Source: Winogradskyella sp. J14-2
Lineage (GTDB): Bacteria; Bacteroidota; Bacteroidia; Flavobacteriales; Flavobacteriaceae
DNA length: 64,000 bases
Assembly (NCBI RefSeq): GCF_001971725.1
Contig: NZ_CP019388.1
Span: 2,108,001 to 2,172,000 of the forward strand
Direction of reading: 5' to 3'
A model generated the notes under the pieces. The model saw nothing but the letters and a program-made list of their open reading frames with translations. It did not search any database and was not told the origin of the DNA. This document shows positions 55,314 to 63,762 of the stretch, one piece after another (the first letter of the stretch is position 1; every line of letters begins with the position of its first letter). The translations under genes and the position numbers were made by a program.

Positions 55314-56267
55314 TTAAGAATTATATTTCTTCTTCAATTCTTCTAGCATCACAGCCGTCATAGCATCTAAGTTAAAACTATGTTGCCAGTTCCAATCATT
55401 TCTTGCTACAGAATCATCAATTGATGATGGCCAACTATCAGCAATAGCCTGTCTAAAATCTGGTTTATATGTAATTTCAAAGTCCGGAATGTGGTGTTTT
55501 ATACTTTCAAAAATTTCTTTTGGTGTAAAGGATATCGCCGAAAGGTTATAAGAAGATCTAATACTTAAATTATCAGCAGGTGCTTCCATTAAATCTACCG
55601 TTGCTTTTATCGCATCGTCCATAAACATCATGGGTAAACTTGTGTTTTCAGAAAGAAAACATTCGTATTTACTAGATTTGATGGCTTCATGATAAATCTC
55701 AACAGCATAATCTGTTGTACCACCTCCAGGCATAGCTTTGTGACTAATAATACCAGGATAACGAATACTCCTAACATCAACACCATATTTTTTATGGTAA
55801 TACTCGCACCAACGCTCACCAACCTGTTTGGTAATGCCGTATACAGTGGTTGGTTCGCAAATGGTATGCTGAGGTGTATGATCTCTTGGAGTTGTTGGTC
55901 CAAAGACAGCAATACTACTCGGCCAATATACTTTTTTAATAGTGCCACCCTTGGCTAGGTTCAAAACATGAAAAAGCGAATTCATGTTAAGATCCCAAGC
56001 TTCCATCGGATATTTTTCGCCAGTAGCACTTAAAAGTGCAGCCATAAGATAAACCGTATCAATTTTGTAGTTGATACAACAATCTTTAATGGCATTAAAA
56101 TTTTTGGCATCAATAATTTCAAAAGGCCCAGAGTTTACTAAATCTAACTTTCTGGTATTAATATCGCTGGCAATAACATTCTCAACACCATGTATTTCTC
56201 TTAACTTGGTGGTTAGTTCTGTGCCTATTTGTCCGCAGGCACCAATAATTAATATTTTAGAAGGCAT
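55314..56267 (-). CDS. tdh: L-threonine 3-dehydrogenase, SDR (UDP-galactose epimerase-like) type
   Basis: The 317-residue extended SDR protein has the NAD-binding GACGQIG motif (G9...G15) and the catalytic Y-x3-K in YGITKQVGERW. The overall sequence, including WPSSIAVFGPTTPRD and SIRYPGIISH, matches the short-chain-type threonine dehydrogenase of Flavobacteria, which oxidises threonine to 2-amino-3-ketobutyrate using NAD+. It is unlike the zinc medium-chain Tdh of E. coli. It is monocistronic between the tRNA terminator and the lipoprotein gene. Confidence 0.88.
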   Translation of the reverse strand: MPSKILIIGACGQIGTELTTKLREIHGVENVIASDINTRKLDLVNSGPFEIIDAKNFNAIKDCCINYKIDTVYLMAALLSATGEKYPMEAWDLNMNSLFHVLNLAKGGTIKKVYWPSSIAVFGPTTPRDHTPQHTICEPTTVYGITKQVGERWCEYYHKKYGVDVRSIRYPGIISHKAMPGGGTTDYAVEIYHEAIKSSKYECFLSENTSLPMMFMDDAIKATVDLMEAPADNLSIRSSYNLSAISFTPKEIFESIKHHIPDFEITYKPDFRQAIADSWPSSIDDSVARNDWNWQHSFNLDAMTAVMLEELKKKYNS

Positions 56268-56433
56268 AAGTGTAATTAAAGTATTCTCAAAAATATGAAG
56301 AATTTAGGTGTTCAAAAATTAAAATTTTCAAAAAAAATGATGTTTAAGTAAAAAGTTGATAATCTATATTTTAAGAGGATACTATGAAATCAAAATAATA
56401 GTTTAAGTATATTTACAGCAAACAAAGCACGTT

Positions 56434-56961
56434 ATGAGAATTGGGTTTTGCCTCCTTAATTTATGTTTTATTCTATTTATAAACTGTGGTGACGATAAGG
56501 GATCTGAAAAAACTAATACTGAACAAAATACTAATCAACAACCAGTGATTACGGCTAAAGTTATAGAGGGCTTTAAGTACAAGGACTACGCCTTAAGCCC
56601 AAGAGCCGAAAATGCAGTTGCCGATTGGGAAAAATACAAAGAATTAGATATACAAATTAACTATCTCAAAAAAGCAGATTTATCATTTTTTAATGGAGAC
56701 AAAGAGCTTTTAAAAAAATTTATAGAAGAATTTAAGGCGCAAATGCCAGACACACTAAAAACAAATCCCATAATATCGAGAGGTGCAATTATCGAAACAA
56801 CACTTTTACGATTGAACGAAAGTTTAACCCTCAATAATATTGAAAACCAACTAAAGCTAGAAAGCATAAAAGAGGTGTTGGTTGCATTTTCTAATCTTAA
56901 CTACCAAGTAAATAAAAAATTAGAACGCGATTTATATGAGAAAATAAAATCGGAATTCTAG
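56434..56961 (+). CDS. Hypothetical lipoprotein
   Basis: The 175 residues have a lipoprotein signal (FILFINC, lipid Cys at about 18) followed by a low-complexity Asn/Gln-rich linker and an alpha-helical body with no recognised domain. The helical segment (about 65-170, for example LDIQINYLKKADLSFFNGDKELL) is charged and may form a bundle. It lies upstream of the M13 peptidase gene on the same strand, 189 bp apart. Function unknown. Confidence 0.7.
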   Translation: MRIGFCLLNLCFILFINCGDDKGSEKTNTEQNTNQQPVITAKVIEGFKYKDYALSPRAENAVADWEKYKELDIQINYLKKADLSFFNGDKELLKKFIEEFKAQMPDTLKTNPIISRGAIIETTLLRLNESLTLNNIENQLKLESIKEVLVAFSNLNYQVNKKLERDLYEKIKSEF

Positions 56962-57150
56962 AATTTTATTTGTGTTAAAGTTTTTTAAAGTTGTAACATT
57001 TATCTGTTCTATAGGTCTTATTATTAATTACGTTTAATTAGAATTAACTAAAATCAAATTATGACACGAGCACAGTCAAAACATAGTCGTTCTCTAGAAT
57101 GATTTATTGCGGTTTGCTGTGAGCATAATAAAACAAACAATTAAAAACAA

Positions 57151-59217
57151 ATGAAATCCAATCTTAGTCGCGTTCTAGCGCTATCAGGCTTGGCATTCTT
57201 TACTGTATTAGCATGTAAGGAGGATGCCAAAAAAGACACTGCCATGGCAGAAGAAAAGATTCCAGGTATTATTTTGGAAAACATGGACACAAGTATTAGT
57301 CCAAAAGAAGATTTTTATAAATATGTAAACGGAAAATGGTTAGAAACCAATACCATTCCAGATGACGAAACACGTTGGGGAGGATTTGGTGTATTGCGAA
57401 AATCTACAAGAAAAGATGTGTTGGAGATCTTAAATACATCTAAAGAATTAGGGACTTATAAAGAAGGCTCAGACCAGCAAAAAGCATTATTAATTTTTGA
57501 ATCGGAGTTAGATACCGTTGCGAGAGATGAAGCGGGTATTAAACCAATAGAGCCATTATTAGACAAAATAGATGGAATTAAGAACCTAAACGATATGCAG
57601 ACAGTTTATGCTACAACACTAGGAGTAGGAGCACCATTTGCTGGTATAGGTTCTAATCCAAGGCTTAATGACAGTAGCATAAATATGGCTTGGTTATTTC
57701 CAGCTGGTTTAGGTTTACAACGCGATTATTACTTAGATCAAGATGCAAAGACCGAAGAAATCAGAGGTCAGTATGTAGACCATGTAGCAAGAATGCTTCA
57801 ATACATAAATTACTCTGAAGCTGATGCTCAAGTTGCAGCTGAGAAAATCCTTGCTATGGAAACACAACTTGCTGAACCTCGTTTAGATAAAGTTGCAAGT
57901 AGAGATATTAGAAATTTCAACAACCCAACATCAGTTGCTGATTTACAGAAAATGACACCATCTATCAATTGGCAAAAGTTTATGGACGATATGGGAATTG
58001 AAAAGAAAGTAGATACGCTTTTGGTAATGCAGCCAAAGTATATGAAGGCTATGGATGTGTTTTTAAGATCAACTTCAATAGAAGATATTAAGACGTTGAT
58101 GGACTGGAGTACTTTAAACGGAGCCGCAGGTTATTTAACTACAGAAATTGAAAAAGCCAATTGGGAGTTTTATGGAAAAACTTTAAACGGTTCTAAAGCT
58201 ATGCGTCCTGCAGATGAGCGAGCTCTCGGTACGGTAGATGGAAGTGTTGGTGAAGCTGTGGGCCAACTTTACGTGCAGGCAAAATTTCCACCAGAAGCAA
58301 AAGAGAAAGCTGAAAAAATGATTGAAAATGTTATAACAGCATTTCAAAACAGAATTACCAATTTAGATTGGATGAGTGATGAAACTAAAAAGAAAGCTAT
58401 TGAAAAGCTGGATAAGTTTACCGTTAAAATTGCCTATCCAGATGAATGGGAAGATTACTCTGACTTACAAGTAAAAGAAGGAAATTCTTATGCTGAAAAC
58501 ATGTTGGCTGTTAGTGCATGGTCTCAAAACAAAAACTTAAGCGAAATCAACGAGCCTGTGGACAAAACAAAATGGGGAATGCCACCACAAATGGTAAATG
58601 CTTACCACAATCCATTAAACAATGAGATTGTTTTTCCAGCAGCAATTTTACAACCTCCTTTTTACAACTACACAGCAGATGAAGCTGTAAATTATGGTGG
58701 AATAGGTGCTGTCATTGGCCATGAAATCTCTCATGCCTTTGATGATTCTGGTGCGCGTTTTGATGGTGATGGCAATGTAAACAATTGGTGGACACAAGAA
58801 GATTTAGAAGAGTTTGAAAAAAGAGGAAAAGCTTTGGCAGACCAATACTCTGCAATAGAAGTTTTGGATAGTGTTTATGTTAATGGCCCTTTTACCTTGG
58901 GCGAAAATATTGGTGATTTAGGAGGTGTTCTCGGTGCCTATGATGGTTTACAGTTATATTTTAAAGAAAACGGAAGACCAGGTAATATTGATGGGTTTAC
59001 ACCAGAGCAACGTTTCTTTATGTCTTGGGCAACAGTCTGGAGAATGCTAATTAGGGATGAAGCCTTAAGAACACAGATTAATACTGATCCGCACTCGCCA
59101 GGTCATATTAGAGCCACACAACCTTTAAAGAACGTTGATGCTTTTTATGAAGCATTTGATATTAAAGAAGGAGATGCCATGTACTTGCCACCAGAAGAGC
59201 GTGTAAGAATTTGGTAA
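57151..59217 (+). CDS. M13 family metallopeptidase (neprilysin-like lipoprotein)
   Basis: The 688-residue lipoprotein (signal with LACK, about 20-23) has an N-terminal M13 domain (about 45-430) and a C-terminal catalytic domain with the zinc motif HEISH in VIGHEISHAFDDSG and the third ligand in GENIGDLGG (E-x3-D). M13 peptidases cut small peptides; in Bacteroidetes they sit in the periplasm. The C-terminus VRIW resembles the conserved CxVW end of the family without its cysteine. A terminator follows directly. Confidence 0.93.
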   Translation: MKSNLSRVLALSGLAFFTVLACKEDAKKDTAMAEEKIPGIILENMDTSISPKEDFYKYVNGKWLETNTIPDDETRWGGFGVLRKSTRKDVLEILNTSKELGTYKEGSDQQKALLIFESELDTVARDEAGIKPIEPLLDKIDGIKNLNDMQTVYATTLGVGAPFAGIGSNPRLNDSSINMAWLFPAGLGLQRDYYLDQDAKTEEIRGQYVDHVARMLQYINYSEADAQVAAEKILAMETQLAEPRLDKVASRDIRNFNNPTSVADLQKMTPSINWQKFMDDMGIEKKVDTLLVMQPKYMKAMDVFLRSTSIEDIKTLMDWSTLNGAAGYLTTEIEKANWEFYGKTLNGSKAMRPADERALGTVDGSVGEAVGQLYVQAKFPPEAKEKAEKMIENVITAFQNRITNLDWMSDETKKKAIEKLDKFTVKIAYPDEWEDYSDLQVKEGNSYAENMLAVSAWSQNKNLSEINEPVDKTKWGMPPQMVNAYHNPLNNEIVFPAAILQPPFYNYTADEAVNYGGIGAVIGHEISHAFDDSGARFDGDGNVNNWWTQEDLEEFEKRGKALADQYSAIEVLDSVYVNGPFTLGENIGDLGGVLGAYDGLQLYFKENGRPGNIDGFTPEQRFFMSWATVWRMLIRDEALRTQINTDPHSPGHIRATQPLKNVDAFYEAFDIKEGDAMYLPPEERVRIW

Positions 59218-59234
59218 ACAATAAATATATCAAT

Positions 59235-59274
59235 AAAACTAAAAATGCTGCCAATTGGCAGCATTTTTAGTTTT
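59235..59274. terminator. Bidirectional intrinsic terminator
   Basis: A 40-bp perfect palindrome centred on CCAATTGG with A-rich and T-rich outer arms lies between the convergent M13 peptidase and TPR genes. Confidence 0.85.
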
Positions 59275-59289
59275 ATGGTCTTGGTACGT

Positions 59290-60000
59290 TTAATTCTTTT
59301 TATTTGTAGCAGCAGCCTGTTGCGCTTTTTGGTTTTCTAAACCTTGTCTGCTAACTTTTGCTAGATTAAAATTTGGATCTATAGCCAAGGCGTCGTTCAT
59401 AAGTTTAATTGCCGCGTCAATGTTTGCTGTTCTGTTTTCGGTAAATGTGAGTAAACCTTTAAGACACAAAAGAGCAGCTTTCATAGATGTTTCGTAAGGT
59501 TGTTGTGTTTCGTAAAAGGCACGTTTCATATCGTCTTTTACATTTGCTAAACCATATTCAATATTAGTCTTAGCACCTGCTAAATCATTCACTTGAATTT
59601 TCATATCAGCCATTTCATAGGCTAAATATACGTTGGGCTCTCTTTTAAATAGAATTTCATAGTGCTCTAAAGCTAGTTTTGGCTGATTAAGATTTTTCAG
59701 TGCTAGAGCTTTTACTTCAACATTCATATCTGAGTCTGAGGCATTCTTTTCAACACCAATAGTGTTAAGGGCTTGCATGTACTTACCTTCAGAAAGATAT
59801 AAATACGCTAAAGTGTCTTTTCTTGCTACTGAAGGCTCTAATACATTAAGGTGCGTTAAGGCACTAATAATACCTTGTACATCACCTTGCTTTTTCATCT
59901 CCTTGTAATAAGCCTCGTAGTGTGCTTTTAAATCTGCATTAGTCTGGGCAAAAACACTTACCGAGAAAAGCATAACAACTGCAATTGTAATCTGTTTCAT
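59290..60000 (-). CDS. Secreted TPR-repeat-like hypothetical protein
   Basis: The 236-residue protein has a signal peptide (about 1-18, ending FAQ) and helical pairs resembling tetratricopeptide repeats (for example LAYLYLSEGKYMQALNTIG, LALEHYEILFKREPNVYLAYEMADM, and LMNDALAIDPNFNLAKV). The tail is rich in Gln, Ala and Lys. It is probably a periplasmic protein-protein interaction factor. It follows the SDR gene by 69 bp. Confidence 0.75.
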   Translation of the reverse strand: MKQITIAVVMLFSVSVFAQTNADLKAHYEAYYKEMKKQGDVQGIISALTHLNVLEPSVARKDTLAYLYLSEGKYMQALNTIGVEKNASDSDMNVEVKALALKNLNQPKLALEHYEILFKREPNVYLAYEMADMKIQVNDLAGAKTNIEYGLANVKDDMKRAFYETQQPYETSMKAALLCLKGLLTFTENRTANIDAAIKLMNDALAIDPNFNLAKVSRQGLENQKAQQAAATNKKN

Positions 60001-60069
60001 TTTATAAAAAATTTTAGGGGCTAAAACTATAAAATTTTGAGAATATAGCTCTTAATAAACTATTAATTT

Positions 60070-60879
60070 CTATAGTGCCTGTTTAAAGCTGTAGTTCAAA
60101 AGTTGTTCCATTTTGGTGCTATCAATAATTTTTCCTTTACTTTTTTTTGAAGTATTGAATTGCGGCAGGTCTAATTGATGGTGTTTACAAAAAGACGAGT
60201 AGTATTCTTTTTTGGAAGGATGCTTTGGAAATGCCGCATTAAATACGTGATTCCAAATATTAGCTTTTAAGATTAAAGATATAATGTTAATACAATCTTC
60301 TTTGTGAATAAGATTAACGGGAGCATTTGGGTTTGAAAGGTCTGTTCTACCAGCTAAGTACTTGGCAGGATGTCTATGCGTATCAAACAAACCACCAAAA
60401 CGAACGACTGTAGTATTGAAGTTTGTGTTTTCCTTAAGCATGTTTTCAATAGTAATGAGTTGTTTACTACTGTTGGATATTGCATTTGGCGCAGAATCGG
60501 TATTGTAGATTGGAAAATTGAGATCGTCCTTAAAAACAGAAGTTGAGCTTATGTAAAGCGTGTTTTTAATATCTTGAGACACAACGGCATTAACTAAATG
60601 TTGTATCTCGGCCACATGATTTTTATTGGGATGTTTTCTTAAACCTGGTGGAATATTAATGATGATCGACTCGCTTCCCTTTAAAAAATCAATATAATTT
60701 CCTGTAATATTATCTTCATTTAAAGCAACGAGATAAGCATCAATGCCAGCATTATGGAGTGTTTTTAGTTTGTCAGTTGATGTTGTAGATCCCTTTACGG
60801 TATAACCATTTTTAATAAGCGTTTTAGCAAGCGGAAAACCAAGCCAACCACAACCAATAATGCTAATCTGTTTTTTCAA
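60070..60879 (-). CDS. SDR-like NAD(P)-dependent oxidoreductase
   Basis: The 269 residues start with ISIIGCGWLGFPLAKTL, a GxGxxG-type Rossmann motif near the N-terminus, and continue as an extended atypical SDR (YeeZ-like) with STSVF and VRFGGLF segments. No clear Y-x3-K catalytic pair is visible, which is common in the atypical group, so the reaction is unknown. It shares direction with the TPR gene. Confidence 0.78.
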   Translation of the reverse strand: MKKQISIIGCGWLGFPLAKTLIKNGYTVKGSTTSTDKLKTLHNAGIDAYLVALNEDNITGNYIDFLKGSESIIINIPPGLRKHPNKNHVAEIQHLVNAVVSQDIKNTLYISSTSVFKDDLNFPIYNTDSAPNAISNSSKQLITIENMLKENTNFNTTVVRFGGLFDTHRHPAKYLAGRTDLSNPNAPVNLIHKEDCINIISLILKANIWNHVFNAAFPKHPSKKEYYSSFCKHHQLDLPQFNTSKKSKGKIIDSTKMEQLLNYSFKQAL

Positions 60880-60991
60880 GAGGTCTTAATAATTTTAGAC
60901 ATAAAAATACATAAGAATTACTTAGCAATTTTTCATTTTGCTAACTAATTAATTTTCAGTAACTTTAAAATAAACACTAAAATTAAATGTT

Positions 60992-61474
60992 ATGGGAATA
61001 AAAAGTTTTCAGGGTGCGCGTAAGCAACAACAGAATTTAGCACCAGCAACAGCGCTTAAAGTAAGAGATTACATGACCACCAATCTTATAACGTTTAAAC
61101 CAGACCAAACGGTACAAGAAGTAGTAGAATCTTTAATAAAGTACAAAATTTCTGGTGGACCAGTAGTTAACGACAGACAAGAATTGGTTGGAATTATCTC
61201 AGAGGGAGACTGCCTTAAACAGTTGAGCGAAAGCCGTTATTACAACATGCCCTTAGAGCATGATAATGTAGAAAAGCGCATGGCAAAAGATGTTGAAACT
61301 ATTGATGGCAATATGGATGTTTTTGATGCTGCCAATAAATTTTTAAACTCTAAACGTAGACGTTTTCCTATTGTAGAAAATGGCAAGTTGATTGGCCAGA
61401 TTAGCCAGAAAGATATTCTTAAAGCAGCGCTACAACTTAAAGGAGAAAACTGGAATAGATCTAATAAAGGTTAA
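60992..61474 (+). CDS. CBS domain pair protein
   Basis: The 160-residue protein is two CBS domains: VRDYMTTNLITFKPDQTVQEVVE...ISEGD (about 24-85) and RMAKDVETIDGNMDVFDAANKF...ISQKDIL (about 93-150). It probably binds adenine nucleotides as a small regulatory module. Its stop overlaps the convergent zinc-ribbon gene by 4 nt. Confidence 0.85.
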   Translation: MGIKSFQGARKQQQNLAPATALKVRDYMTTNLITFKPDQTVQEVVESLIKYKISGGPVVNDRQELVGIISEGDCLKQLSESRYYNMPLEHDNVEKRMAKDVETIDGNMDVFDAANKFLNSKRRRFPIVENGKLIGQISQKDILKAALQLKGENWNRSNKG

Positions 61475-61821
61475 TCATCTCGTTTTACTAACGCATAGTA
61501 ATCGCTTTCTAAAGGCAGGTAGCCTTGGTCGTACACAAAATAGTATATTGTGCCTGCTTTTGTGGTGTATGTACTTGTAAAATAGTTAAAGTCAAATCCT
61601 TTTTCTATAAGTTTTGCTCTAGAGCATTTAGTCTTTTTATTTGGATTTAATGTCTCTAAGATTCTATAATTTTTTCTGAGGCGATTATTGGTGTTTCGTA
61701 TTAAGTTTTTAGAATCTTTATTGATGCGATTATTATGCGCATTTCTACAACTATCACTGCAAAACTTCTTGTCAATTCTGCCAATAATTCTATCACCGCA
61801 CTCAGGACATTTTTTATGCAT
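61471..61821 (-). CDS. Zinc-ribbon hypothetical protein
   Basis: The 116 residues begin with a treble-clef/zinc ribbon (CPECGDRIIGRIDKKFCSDSCRNAH, Cys pairs at about 5/8 and 21/25) and continue with a basic N-rich linker and a small domain ending YALVKRDD. Such proteins are common in Bacteroidetes and are annotated as DUF2116 zinc ribbons. It ends 4 nt inside the convergent CBS gene. Confidence 0.7.
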   Translation of the reverse strand: MHKKCPECGDRIIGRIDKKFCSDSCRNAHNNRINKDSKNLIRNTNNRLRKNYRILETLNPNKKTKCSRAKLIEKGFDFNYFTSTYTTKAGTIYYFVYDQGYLPLESDYYALVKRDD

Positions 61822-62351
61822 GGGCTGATTTTTTATGAGTTTAATTTACAAAATATTCGCTTACAAACGTTTACATAAAAACTAAAAGATTTATTATACA
61901 AATATTTTATGTAGTTGTACAAATAATTATTTATTTTTGAATTGTTAGGATTTAAAAGGGAAATCTTAATGTAATCCACTGAATTTTTAAAATTAATAGC
62001 TCACCCAAAGCACCTCCTTTTTGGAGGTGCTTTTTTATTTTCTAATACTTGGATAAGATCATCGACTACTTCTAAGCAGTGCTGCCCTTTTTTAGCGATT
62101 TTAATACATGTAAATAAATCATTAAAATTTTTAGTTAAGCCATTACAAGTTTTAGAGCAGAGACAGAAAACCTAAATATTAAGCTAACCTATTTTGGGCG
62201 TAGAGCGCCTTACGGCGAATTTATTGGCGACCCAAGTTATTCTTTTAATCGTTGTGGCTTTTTTTTGTTATAGACATAATGGGTGAGTAAACAATAATTA
62301 ATACCATCCGTTGAAGCTAGGTCTTTATCGTTTTTTGAATGGAAATAACAT
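61822..62351. other. Gene-free 530-bp stretch with an orphan terminator
   Basis: No convincing gene lies here. It contains a -7-like TATTTTTG (61932-61939), an intrinsic terminator at 62007-62036 with no protein gene before it, a Cys-rich reading frame on the minus strand without a start codon that runs through that terminator, and a partial inverted repeat TTGGG...CCCAA around 62192-62232. Base composition is very AT-rich. Confidence 0.6.
62007..62036 (+). terminator. Orphan intrinsic terminator
   Basis: AAAGCACCTCC (62007-62017) and GGAGGTGCTTT (62023-62033) form an 11-bp stem with a TTTTT loop and T-run. No plus-strand ORF precedes it within 500 bp, so it may end a small RNA or a degraded gene. 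Confidence 0.75.
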
Positions 62352-62996
62352 TTAGTCACAGCAGCAATTTTTATCACTTTTTGCTTTTTCGAAACATTCG
62401 TACCCCTCTTTAAATGCAAAATAAGACAACCCAAGTGTTCCGATACTGTCGATATAAGAAATTCCGAATAACTCGTATATTCCACTACTTATTAGTAAAA
62501 TAATAGACATGTAGACACAGACCATTGTACAGTTTGCATCTGCTAAAATTGGCGTTGAATTTAATTGGTTTCCGACTCTCCTTTTCCAAAGAACTAAAAA
62601 CCACATAATTAGAATTGAGGTTATAGAAATTACAACTCCCCAAAACGTGGTTAAAGGTTTATGGCCAGTCCAAATATTATAGATACTCGTGATTACAAGT
62701 CCAAAAACTAAAATATAGAACGCAGCTCCAGTAATTCTTAATGCCGTTCGTTCAAAATCATCACGTTGGCTATTCGGATTATTTTTAATTCTCAAAACCA
62801 TATGTGCTATTCCAAATCCAGAGATGACTTCTATAAAACTGTCGGATCCAAAACCAAAAAGCGCCAGACTTTCATCTTCAAATCCGAGGTAAGTAGAAAT
62901 TAGACCCTCAACAATATTATAGACTATTGTAAAAACGGCAAGACCGAATGCAGTTTTGTACAATGCTTTTATATCTTTTGTGATATCATTTTTCAT
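62352..62996 (-). CDS. CDF-like cation transporter membrane protein
   Basis: ATG 62996 (MKNDITKDIKAL, 214 residues) is preferred over the longer frame to 63149, whose extra 51 residues are not family-like. Five or six helices are visible and the GFGSDSFIEVISGFGIAHMV and TPILADANCTMVCVY segments carry the H/D metal-site pattern of cation diffusion facilitator/TMEM163-like proteins. The C-terminus is Cys-rich (KNCCCD). Tandem TACCGTTTTG repeats (63015-63035) lie just upstream. It belongs with the HxlR gene to a small same-strand cluster. Confidence 0.75.
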   Translation of the reverse strand: MKNDITKDIKALYKTAFGLAVFTIVYNIVEGLISTYLGFEDESLALFGFGSDSFIEVISGFGIAHMVLRIKNNPNSQRDDFERTALRITGAAFYILVFGLVITSIYNIWTGHKPLTTFWGVVISITSILIMWFLVLWKRRVGNQLNSTPILADANCTMVCVYMSIILLISSGIYELFGISYIDSIGTLGLSYFAFKEGYECFEKAKSDKNCCCD

Positions 62997-63014
62997 TACA
63001 TTTTTAAGTTTTGC

Positions 63015-63035
63015 TACCGTTTTGTTACCGTTTTG
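63015..63035. repeat. Tandem 11-bp repeat upstream of the CDF-like gene
   Basis: TACCGTTTTG occurs twice (63015-63024 and 63026-63035) with an 11-bp period, then GTAAT, about 20-40 bp upstream of the start. Two helical-turn-spaced copies suggest a protein-binding site, though it could be chance in AT-rich DNA. Confidence 0.35.
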
Positions 63036-63160
63036 GTAATGGGTTGTTAGGTACAATAGCACCTCATCTTGTAAGGCTAGAGGTAGGTATATGTTAAACC
63101 AAAATGTGCCACAATTTTTTAAATTTACAGAAGTAAAATACCCAATCACGTCTACGTTTT

Positions 63161-63625
63161 TTATGTTTTTGTTTTTGGCTTGTAACTATTGTTTAAATGA
63201 CTTGCAGCCATTTTTTCCCTGTATTGTTGTACTATAATCTTTGTAAATTCTGCTTTATTACTTCTTAATAATTCTATACCACCTTCATTCACGATAGTTG
63301 GATTAAAATCCCTTAAATGATTGTCGCTCCAAATTCCCAATTCTACAATTATGGGTGTCATTGCCAAGCCTTTCTCGGTTAAAAGGTAGATGTTAGATTT
63401 CTTATTGTTTGGAAGTTTTGTTTTAGTAATAATTCCAAATGCTTCAAGCTGTTTCAATTTTGTGGTCAGTATGTTGGTCGCAATGCCTTCATCACTTTCT
63501 GTAAAGTCCTTAAAGGTCTGCTTATTTTCCATAAGCATTTGTTTTACAATTACCAACATCCATTTATCACCCAAAATATCAAGTGCTGTTGTAAATGGAC
63601 AATTACATCTAAATTTTGTTTCCAT
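63161..63625 (-). CDS. HxlR family winged-helix transcriptional regulator
   Basis: ATG 63625 (METKFRCNCPF, 154 residues) is chosen because upstream codons to 63676 give non-conserved residues; MRIEK at 63640 is possible. The conserved CPFTTALDILGDKWMLVIV start and ILTTKLKQLEAFGIITKT wing are the HxlR signature. Such one-domain repressors sense thiol or carbonyl stress or metabolites. It is divergent from the NTF2-like lipoprotein at 63763. Confidence 0.88.
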   Translation of the reverse strand: METKFRCNCPFTTALDILGDKWMLVIVKQMLMENKQTFKDFTESDEGIATNILTTKLKQLEAFGIITKTKLPNNKKSNIYLLTEKGLAMTPIIVELGIWSDNHLRDFNPTIVNEGGIELLRSNKAEFTKIIVQQYREKMAASHLNNSYKPKTKT

Positions 63626-63668
63626 TTTTTCTATTCTCATCAATTGCAAAGGTATTAAAAAAAATATC

Positions 63669-63749
63669 ACTTGCATTTTGCAATTTATTTACATTATTAC
63701 TTGCAAAATAAAAGTATTATTGTAATTTTGATTGCATAATACAAGTAAT
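63669..63749. promoter_or_regulatory. Candidate HxlR operator region in the divergent promoter
   Basis: ACTTGCA recurs at 63669 and 63699, exactly 30 bp apart. ATTACTTG (63696-63703) and CAAGTAAT (63742-63749) form an inverted repeat, with GTATTAT/ATAATAC inside it, and TTGCATTTTGCAA (63671-63683) is a local palindrome. All lie between the HxlR start and the divergent gene. Confidence 0.5.
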
Positions 63750-63762
63750 AAAAACTCATAAC

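Noticed and set aside
62045..62175. Cys-rich minus-strand open frame in the gene-free stretch
   Set aside because: It has no start codon after an upstream stop and runs through the terminator stem; at best a remnant.
62185..62240. Integron attC-like inverted repeat
   Set aside because: TTGGG/CCCAA arms exist, but the required RYYYAAC and GTTRRRY core sites are absent and no integrase is nearby.
62237..62485. 82-codon minus-strand open frame overlapping the CDF-like gene
   Set aside because: It lies in another frame of the transporter gene and has no domain or coding character.
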